64,000 nucleotides of DNA from Ephemerocybe angulata (lineage: Eukaryota > Basidiomycota > Agaricomycetes > Agaricales > Psathyrellaceae): positions 1,178,001 through 1,242,000 of the forward strand of contig JAACJK010000164.1 of NCBI GenBank assembly GCA_013368325.1, written 5' to 3'. Position numbers and translations under genes: made by a program. Shown here piece by piece: positions 56,180-64,000 of the stretch; position 1 is the stretch's first letter; each line of letters begins with the position of its first letter. Under the pieces are notes generated by a model. It saw only the letters and a program-made list of their open reading frames with translations. It made no database searches and was not told the origin of the DNA.

Positions 56180-59100
56180 ATGTCCGCCCCGCCGTCGCCC
56201 CACACCGGCCACAGCACCCTCCACACATCCTCCAGGGATCGTCCAGCCCACCTCCACCTCGACCCAGACGACGAACCCCTGCCCGTGGACGACGGGGAGC
56301 CCCAGCGCTACCAGGACAGCCATGCACCGCACGATATAATTCCCCCTGCCCAGGCCCAGGTACGTCTGTTGCCCCACCCGCGCCCCCGCGACGCCTGCTC
56401 ACCGTTCGTCTGCGACAGGTCAATATCAGCGTCTCACTTGCCGAAGGCGGTCCCAGCCAGTCCAACGAAGACGAGCCTCCCCGTTCAGCCTCCGTCTCAT
56501 CCTCGCTAGATCCGTACTACTTTGGAATCGGTTCTCCCTCGGATTCGCCTACCCATTCGGCCCTGCACGCCTCGCACCACCTCAGCGTCACCCCGGACCA
56601 TCCATTCCTTCACGAACCACCACAAACCCCCGCCCGCAATCCAGCCTCCATCGACAGACGCGGTCTCGTGGGTGTTGGGGAGCTCACAACGCCGCGCTGG
56701 TCCAAGGCCGACACGCCCTATTACGAGGTTTCTGTCGACGAGGTGGAGAGCTATCAAGCGCATGTTCGCGACGACGACGACGACGAGGGAGGGCGGGATG
56801 CACCCGACAGTCCGTGGACAATTGAGGCGATAGACGGAGAAGGGTCTGACAGGGAGGATCAGGTATTTACTTTTCGCGCTGTCCGCGTTCATTTCTAATA
56901 TGGCGCTCCAGTCCATCGCGCTCGAACCCCCACCACGTCCCCTCCGAACGCGCAAGTCCATCGCCGATGAAAGCGGTGGCGAAGAGATTCTTTATCCTCG
57001 CAACGCAGCGCCTTCCGCCTCGGACTTCCTGTCCTCTGCCAGCGAAGATCAAGCCAAGTCACCACGCGTCCTCCCACCGTCCGACTCCGCCATCAACACA
57101 CCACCCAGCGCCTTCAGTGCTTCAACTCGGAGGGCGAGAAAGAGAACATCGGACGAGTTCGAGCTCGATCACGCTGGAACCCTCGTTTCCAAACGCGTCC
57201 CCGCTTCCGAGACCAAAGCCAAGGGCAGAGACGACCTTAAATCCTCAACGCGGAAACATCGCAGTCTCAACATGAGCACGTCATCAAGTACGTCGCCTCG
57301 CGAGACGAGGACTAGGGAGAAAAGACGCGAAAGTGTGGGCTTGGGGATTATTTCGCCGTCGTCCGCGAGCGCAAAGGGCTCCGACAGGCATCATTCGCGC
57401 CAGTCGTCGGGCGGATCTGCCGGATTGCAGGTCGAATCTCCAGCCAATCGACGTGTCCACACCGATTACTCTCACTTGCCACCATCTCCTTCGTCATCAT
57501 CGATACAACATATCTTGCGCCAGACTGCCCACGCGTCTCCCGCCAGCAACCGGAAGGAACCGTCCGGCAATGTTGCTCACTCTCTGCTACGTGGAACACA
57601 GGAGGGATGGTCGGGTCTCGATGACGAGGCCACTGCAGAGGCACTCCGGAAACTTGACGGGCTAGGAGGAAAGAGCGCTCGCTCTCGAGCCAGTGTCGCC
57701 AGCCTGGGGCGCAACTCGAATTCCAGTCGTCCCACCACCCCGTCCGGCAAGAGTCAGCAGCAATGGGAGGGCATGAGTGCATCTGATTCCGGCAAGTCTC
57801 GCCGAGGCAGTTTGTACGTGCGGGACAAGGACCCGGGCGCGAACGTGTCGACACTGCCTTCCGACACGTCCATGCGCGATGCGGACACATCTATGCTGAG
57901 CAGCGACGACCCTGGAGTGTATTCCGACAAGACGCCCAAGAAACAAACTAGGTTGAGCTTCACACCCAAACGAGGGTCCACTTCTTCAACGACATATGCT
58001 AGCACACCGACCACTAGCTCCCGCGACTCGGCAACGACAAACGCGACCTCGATTTCCGCTGCATCTGGCCGCCATTCTTCGAGCAAAAATCGACGAAACA
58101 GTGCTGGTAGTGACATCTCCAGTGTGCACTCAAGCGATGCGACACACCTGAAGGATCGCGCTGCTCATCTGGCTGCAAACGGTGATGTTTCTGAGGATGC
58201 TGCGGTGCCGCCGGTTCCACCCTTACCAAAGGATCTGTCTTCCTACCGTTCTCCACCCTCAACCTCGGCAAGCCATGTCTTCCCAACAATACCCAGTGTT
58301 GACGACCCGGAACCAAGTTCCAGTCACGATGTCACCTTCGACAACAAACTCTCGCTTGAAGTCCCCAGTATCCGAAGCCCTCCTTCGTCCCACGCTCCCT
58401 CTCATGCACACACTGACTCTGTCGCAACTCAATCCACTGTCCAATCCGCTGTCGACCCTCCACCACCTGTCGTATTGAAAACGCCCTCCAAGAAATGGAG
58501 TTTCTCTAGTGCTCTCAATCTCAAGCTTTCCAGTTCTCCTTCGTCTTCTAGTCAAAAGTCTTCTGGATTCCCTCTCAGTCCCCGTTCTGTCGGCTTCGGT
58601 CACAATCTCCGCAAATCATCGTCGAAGGACAAAGCAAATTCCGCTTCGTCTACGAATCCGCCTTGGTCCCCGCAGCCTGACGCCATGACGTCCGCAAATT
58701 CTCTCGCCTCGATTTCGTCTATCGGCTCTGTCCGCAACCAATCGTCCAAAACCCCAGACAAGCTGTCCTACAGTGACACAGGTTCCAGCACAACGACTTC
58801 GCATCTATCCGCCAACCCGAGCGGCGCCCTGAGTCCTGCCGCTTCAGTGAAGCGCGGGCAATCGAAACGTCTTACCCCATCGTCTATTCCGTTCTTTAGA
58901 AGGTCATCATCTCAGTCAATGCAGCCGCCATCATCTTCAGGTGGCAGTGGCACTGCGCCATCACCCCCGCTCCCTCCACCACCTCACCGTTCGTCAAAGG
59001 GAAATGTGACTCCGAATAACGACCATTCGGTATCGATCTCCACCCCCGCTTCGTCACACAGGAAATCGGTTCTTAGCCTGGGCCTCCCATCCCTCCTAAA

Positions 59101-62100
59101 ATCCAGTTCACGAAGGAGCTTACACGCGGAATCCAAGGAGGCTGCGAAGGAACTTCAAAGGGCCAAGGACGCTGCGCGGGAAAGTGAAAAGGAGAAAGCC
59201 AGGTCGGATAAGGAGGAAAAGAAGGCGGCAAAGAAAGACGACAAAGACCGCAGCGAGAGTCGCATATCTGTCCTCATGGGAAGGAAGAGGGGCAAGGTAC
59301 GTTGCATCCATTCATTGTCCCTTACACCTTGTCTTTATGCCCCATTCCTTAGACTCTGTCATCAACTGACCCGCGCAAACCTAAATCTCCTGTGAACCTA
59401 CCTCCTATGCAGATCGGAGCGATTGAGCCTGTTACAGCACAACGCGTTGCGAAGCTCAAGTCGGGGTCATCCCATGCCGGTGCCACCCCCTCCGTCAGTA
59501 GCAGGACATCGACGTCGTCATCGCGCCTCACCTCACATACCGTGAGCTCAATGCAGAAGCAGTCGGACAGCTCCCTTCGGAGTCGTCACCAACTCCCGAC
59601 CATTGCCGGATCCCCTTCCGTCGGAACCAACGGCACTAACAGCGCGCAAACCCTCAAGGACCATGGCCCGTCTGTGCTCATGAACTCCGTGTCGGGGCTT
59701 CCGAAGGAGACCCCCACGAAGATCCCCCGCATTTCGAGTCGAACGTCGGCAGCATCCAGCCCATCGCTGAAGCATTCGACATCCACGCTGGCTGGCAGTC
59801 GGAGAACAAGCATGAACACCGCTGCTCCTGGATCCTCGAATCCCTCCCCTATTTCATCGACCAATGAGTTTGGGATTTTGGCCAGCGACGACGGAGCCAC
59901 GCCGAAGGTTTCGGGGAGCACTGCGCGTCAGCTTCGTGGATCGCCTCAGTCTGTTTCACGACCTCCTAGACAATCGACAGGAGGGTCGACAGTTACAGGC
60001 AATGCTATCCCTCGCAAGAGCACTCGGGACTCCGTCGGGTTTATGGGCTTGCGGAAGGCGTCGACGAGCTCGGTCAACTCGCAGTCGACCCCTGCATCAG
60101 GGGCGGAGTCGAGTAACAGCACTTCGCACCACCGTTTCTCGGGCTTGTCGCCTTCAAAGGGTTTGAAACTCTTAGGTCCCAAGTCAAGTACCCGGACATC
60201 GACTACCGCGTCGACGTCGCAATCCGCCCGCCAGGCAATGGGCTCACCATCCTCAAGCCGACAATCGGTGTCTACGCCGTCTCCTGTCCCCAGCTCTGTT
60301 GATGAGGACGAACTTCTTGGCGACGAGGAGATGATGCAGTACATCCGTCGCCAACAGGCCAAGAAGCTTGCTGCGGGCGCCACACAGGAGGAGTTGGATG
60401 AGCTTCTCAAGTTTCCTGAACCTATTCCTCCCAGGACACCGACAACTCCAGCAGGTGATTTCTAGCTATATCTATGTCTGAAGTCTGCCTAACGTTCTTT
60501 TCTAAGCTTTGCTCAAGAGCCCTCAGGCTCAGAGTTTGTCGGAATACGAGCGCAAGGAAATCCTCGACTACCCATCCATTTACTGCATTGGATCTCAAAG
60601 TTGGAAGAAGCGAGCCTCTCCAGACAATCCCGCGAACAATTTCGGGTATGATGACGAGCGAGGTGACTATCAGATTGTCATGGGCGACCATCTAGCATAT
60701 CGCTATGAGGTCGTAGGCAATTTGGGAAAGGGCTCTTTCGGGCAGGTCCTGAACTGCCGGGACCACTGCACTGGAGAGTCTGTTGCTGTCAAGATTATTC
60801 GCAACAAGAAACGGTTCCATCATCAGGCTCTGGTTGAGATCAAGATCTTGGACAACCTACGAAAATGGGTATGTCATGATAGACTTTATCTTTCGTTTTT
60901 GCAGACATCTGACATACCGTTGAATTAGGACGCGGACGAGAAGCACCATGTTGCGAAGATGATTGAACACTTTTATTTCCGAAACCATCTTTGCATTGCG
61001 ATGGAGCTTCTTAGCATCAACCTCTACGAGCTGATCAAGGCGAACGGATTCGTGGGCTTCACTACCGGCCTTATCCGTCGATTCACGTCGCAAATGCTCA
61101 TGTCCCTTTCGCTTATGAGGCACCATCGCATCGTCCACTGCGATCTCAAGCCTGAGGTATGGTTTGCGCCTATCCTTTCTGAGACAACCGTGCCTGACCG
61201 TCCTCCAGAATGTCCTACTACGACATCCAGCCAAGAGTGCAATCAAGGTCATCGACTTTGGAAGCAGCTGCCTTGAACACGAAAAAAGTACGAGACACTT
61301 TCTTCAGAAGGCGACATTGACTGACAGAATCCTTCAGTATATACCTATATTCAAAGTCGCTTCTATCGCTCCCCTGAAGTCATCCTTGGCATGAACTACC
61401 ATATGGCAATCGACATGTGGAGTTTGGGCTGCATCCTTGCAGAGTTATATACCGGATTCCCCATCTTCCCGGGAGAGAACGAGCAGGAGCAGCTATCCTG
61501 CATCATGGAGGTGCTTGGTGTGCCTGATAAGGAGTTCGTCAACCGCAGTTCGCGCAAGAAGCTCTTCTTCGGTATGTCGATCTTTGTATAATCTCCGTGC
61601 TCATCTAATTCATTATTCGCAGATACCAATGGTGTTCCCCGAACAGTGGTCAATTCTAAAGGCCGTCGGCGCCGTCCAGGATCCAAAACCTTGGCGCAAG
61701 TGCTGCGATGCCAGGACGAGGAGTTTATCGACTTCATCGCCAAGTGCTTGATCTGGGAGCCCGAACGTCGCATGAAACCTCAGGCAGCCATGCGGCATCC
61801 GTTCATTACTGCGGGCAAAAGAAAGGCGCAGGCGTCCTCTAAGACCGCTCTGTCTTCAAGCCTTGTTGGTTCGAGGAGCAAGAATGTCACCGAGACACCG
61901 AAGAAGTCTATGATCGGTGCCCCGGCACCTCTTGCTGCGCGGACGCCCCGCACAGCGACGAACGGAGTGACTGGCACTCCCAGCTCGACGGCACATGCTG
62001 GCTCTATCAGTTCCTCGCGGTCCTATCGTTCATATCAGTCACAGACTCTTGGTGCCTTGGGTACTGGCCGTGGCACGAACGGGTATTCAGTGAGTTCTAG

Positions 62101-62164
62101 CAAGCTCTGACCCAACAACACTACCCTAACCTTTACTTCTTTTCAGTCAGCGTCGGCCAAGTAA
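56180..62164 (+). CDS. DYRK-family protein kinase (Pom1-like), very long N-terminus
   Basis: About 1832 residues from exons 56180-56359, 56419-56862, 56912-59296, 59353-60454, 60507-60868, 60929-61156, 61209-61287, 61338-61571, 61623-62089 and 62147-62164. The first ~1375 residues are Ser/Thr/Pro-rich and disordered. A DYRK-homology box ([20 protein letters not shown], about residue 1385) precedes the kinase: [35 protein letters not shown], and the activation-loop [13 protein letters not shown] whose second Tyr is autophosphorylated in this family. All catalytic residues are present. Class-II DYRKs such as Pom1 set cell polarity and size. The terminal intron is inferred from a GTGAGT donor, CTAAC branch site and CAG; reading through it instead ends at 62110 with a different 8-residue tail. 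An in-frame ATG at 56093 is an alternative start. Confidence 0.88.
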
Positions 62165-62428
62165 ATAGGTTTTTTTCTTTATTGTGTTCCTCCCTTTCTA
62201 TCCGTTGCGTTTTCTTTACGCTTTTTATAATTCGCCAGGGGCTTTGCTGCTGTATTTCATCTTGCTATCGCTCACATTCGGGTTCTTCTTCACTATACGC
62301 TGCCCTCTTTTGCATTATTACCCTTCGACCGTTTTCGCGCAGTATATAATTGACACATTATCATCTTTGGAACTCCTTCGGCTACGTTACCTACCATAAC
62401 GAAATTTCACGTCTCATGTATGGGAGGT
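62165..62428. other. convergent 3' intergenic region
   Basis: 264 bp between the stops of the DYRK and mitochondrial kinase genes. Pyrimidine-rich, with no gene; it presumably holds both 3' UTRs. Confidence 0.5.
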
Positions 62429-63883
62429 TTATATGCTTGAATCCCCTGCCTCATCAAGACACCTAAGTTTGACGAAGACGTCGGAGCCTATCGGGACAAT
62501 GAGTAGAGGAAGTGGGTGGTGCAAGGCAGGAACATACCCCATCCTTCAAGTGATTTGAACTCCAAGGAGCCGCCAAAGTACCTTGCATATAGACTACTCA
62601 TTGGCAAACCATACCCCAGTCCAGCAATAGTCCCCATCCCCGTTCTCAGCGACTGGTCCGCAACGACTCCAAGAAGAGGTTCATCATCATCGTCATCCTC
62701 CTGCTCCCAAATCCTCCTGTTCTTTCGTGCGGTATCGCTGTTCGCCGTTGTGAATGCATACGAAAAGATCCGGTCCATGTGGGCCTTGCTCACGCCGCCT
62801 CCCTGGTCGCGGATCCGCATCGAGAGGTAGTGTTCACCTGGAATACTTGGCGCCGACGATTCGTTCAATTTGGAGCGTGGAGCGCGAGATGGGGGTGCAG
62901 AGAGGGTGATGAGGACGTCCGGGAGGGACAGGCCCGTGCCCTGCGGGTCGTGTTGCTCAACCGTCGCGCGGAAGGAGTTCTTGAGGAGCTCCGTAAGGAT
63001 GTACTCTAGGTGGACGGGGATGTACCTGCCCAACACGTTAATGCTCGTCCCTCAGGATATTCCTGTGAAAGCTTACGCAAAAGTAGCGTCGACCTGTCCG
63101 TCAAGGACAATCGTCGGTGCATTCCCAAGGGTCGCATAGCACAAGTCGGTCACGAACGAACCGCACATATCGATCATTTGCCTCGGCGAACACTTCGTAT
63201 CGACCACACCCATAGCCTGGCCGTCTTTCGGCGGGTTGTGCAGGGCATGGGTCAGGGCGATGTGTTGCTCTGCTATGAGACGAACGGAGATCCGGTTGCG
63301 GATCGCACCGTCCAAGAAGGCGTTGATTTCTTCAGGGGGCATGTATCTTGAGGACTCTTGGAACCTACACAGCGCCCGCAGGTCCAACATTAGTCCAATC
63401 CGCACATTAACGAAACAGAACGCACCCTTTAGCCATGGTCGGGATATCGTTTGCGTGTCGCTGGACGATATCTGACAACATCCTCGCAAACTCCTCATTC
63501 TCCTGCAGATTCCTCACTGGCGGATGTTCGGCAAGGGTTTGAAAACTCTCTTGGAAAGCCTTTGTTGTCTGCGCAACGTATGGATTCGTCCCAACTATGA
63601 ATGGTAGCGTCTCGAGAAACCGAACTCGGGTGGCCAGACGGCGAGGCAGCTCATACAGGACGTAGGAAACTGAGGCAAGGACCGAGTCAGGGGTGACCGG
63701 GCGGCCAAACGACAGCAGCTGGGAGAGGTTCAACGGCCGAGGAGTCGTGGATTCATATTTTGACAATAATTCCAGGAATTCTGGCGAAGGGGGACGGGGC
63801 AGAGCTCTTGTGGCATAAAGTCGCGAGGAGGCCGCTCTCAACATGCGAGCACGGCGCTTACCAAATGATGGGCCCCTACTCAT
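62429..63883 (-). CDS. mitochondrial pyruvate/branched-chain ketoacid dehydrogenase kinase
   Basis: 430 residues from exons 63883-63426, 63364-63077, 63025-62538 and 62487-62429. The first ~30 residues are Arg/Ser/Ala-rich without acidic residues, a mitochondrial presequence. The N-terminal four-helix domain carries SFGRPVTPDSVLASVSYVLY and ELPRRLATRV. The GHKL ATPase domain has the N box ELLKNSFRA, G1 DQGGGV and G2 GLGYGLPMS, and a Met-Gly-Thr loop. These enzymes phosphorylate the E1 subunit and switch the dehydrogenase complex off in the matrix. Two or three paralogues exist in fungi and I cannot tell the pyruvate from the branched-chain type. A second in-frame Met at 63844 may be the true start. 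Confidence 0.9.
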
Positions 63884-63949
63884 TACAGCGCGGAGATATT
63901 ATAATAGTATACAGAGGAATGCAAATCTAAAAAATACATAAAACGATGC

Positions 63950-64000
63950 TCAGTTGTACACCTGGTAGAGAGGCGTAGCAGAGAACTTGGTGCCTTGTCG
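63950..64000 (-). CDS. C-terminal end of an unidentified gene (partial)
   Basis: The minus strand reads RQGTKFSATPLYQVYN and then a TGA at 63950-63952, open to the window edge. Composition and position fit the 3' end of a gene whose body lies beyond 64000. Family not recognised. Confidence 0.35.
   Translation of the reverse strand, partial: RQGTKFSATPLYQVYN

Noticed and set aside
57348..58116. Long minus-strand frames over the DYRK N-terminus
   Set aside because: Shadows caused by Ser/Thr-rich GC-rich coding sequence on the plus strand; no motifs and no introns of their own.

Overview
The window looks like nuclear DNA of a mushroom-forming basidiomycete (Agaricomycetes). The gene-rich half has dense introns of about 45-65 bp with GT..AG borders. 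The protein families (SKT5/Chs4, Pom1-type DYRK, Sda1, expanded TKL kinases) and the mobile elements (Tad-like LINEs, copia, MULE-like transposase, TET/JBP-like dioxygenase relic) fit that group. No species can be named from sequence alone.

Two compartments are clear. Positions 1 to about 33,730 are repeat-rich and contain no intact host gene. In order they hold: the C-terminal part of a LINE polymerase with RNase H (1-1146, minus); a broken copia element (1437-5992, minus); a 1.56-kb foldback element with TA duplications (6270-7824); a gene desert with protein relics (8.1-13.4 kb) including an NTase-like family and a TET/JBP-type dioxygenase; a degenerate LINE cut off inside its RT (13.45-19.5 kb, minus); a MULE-like transposase relic (about 21.6-24.2 kb, minus) split by a 441-bp MULE-type MITE; an almost intact Tad/I-like LINE with 14-bp target duplications (24434-30677, plus) that itself splits an older reading frame; unidentified relics (30.8-32.3 kb); and a broken Nop4/RBM28 fragment (32.8-33.7 kb).

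From 34,855 to the end the window is compact euchromatin with fourteen complete genes and a fragment of a fifteenth: chitin synthase activator SKT5 (-), JmjC-PHD demethylase (-), phosphoglycerate kinase (-), RGG-rich protein (+), Sda1 (+), NUDIX ADP-sugar hydrolase (-), polynucleotide kinase/3'-phosphatase (+), GALT (-), DDX41 helicase (+), ING/PHD protein (-), TKL kinase-like protein (+), Zn2Cys6 factor (-), DYRK kinase (+), mitochondrial PDK/BCKDK-type kinase (-), and a C-terminal scrap of a further minus-strand gene at the edge. They are mostly housekeeping genes with no shared pathway. From SDA1 onward strands alternate, giving divergent pairs 75-300 bp apart and convergent pairs as close as 26 bp. 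Intron borders below were placed by hand by keeping the frame across GT..AG sites; where I report a total length, the summed exons were a multiple of three.

The most interesting points are: a TKL protein with an MLKL-like N-terminal region and an HGN catalytic loop encoded across an 8-nt exon; 12- and 14-nt microexons in the NUDIX gene; an ATGA stop/start overlap joining the two LINE ORFs; a MULE-type MITE with matching target duplications inside a MULE-like transposase relic; the foldback element; and the TET/JBP relic.
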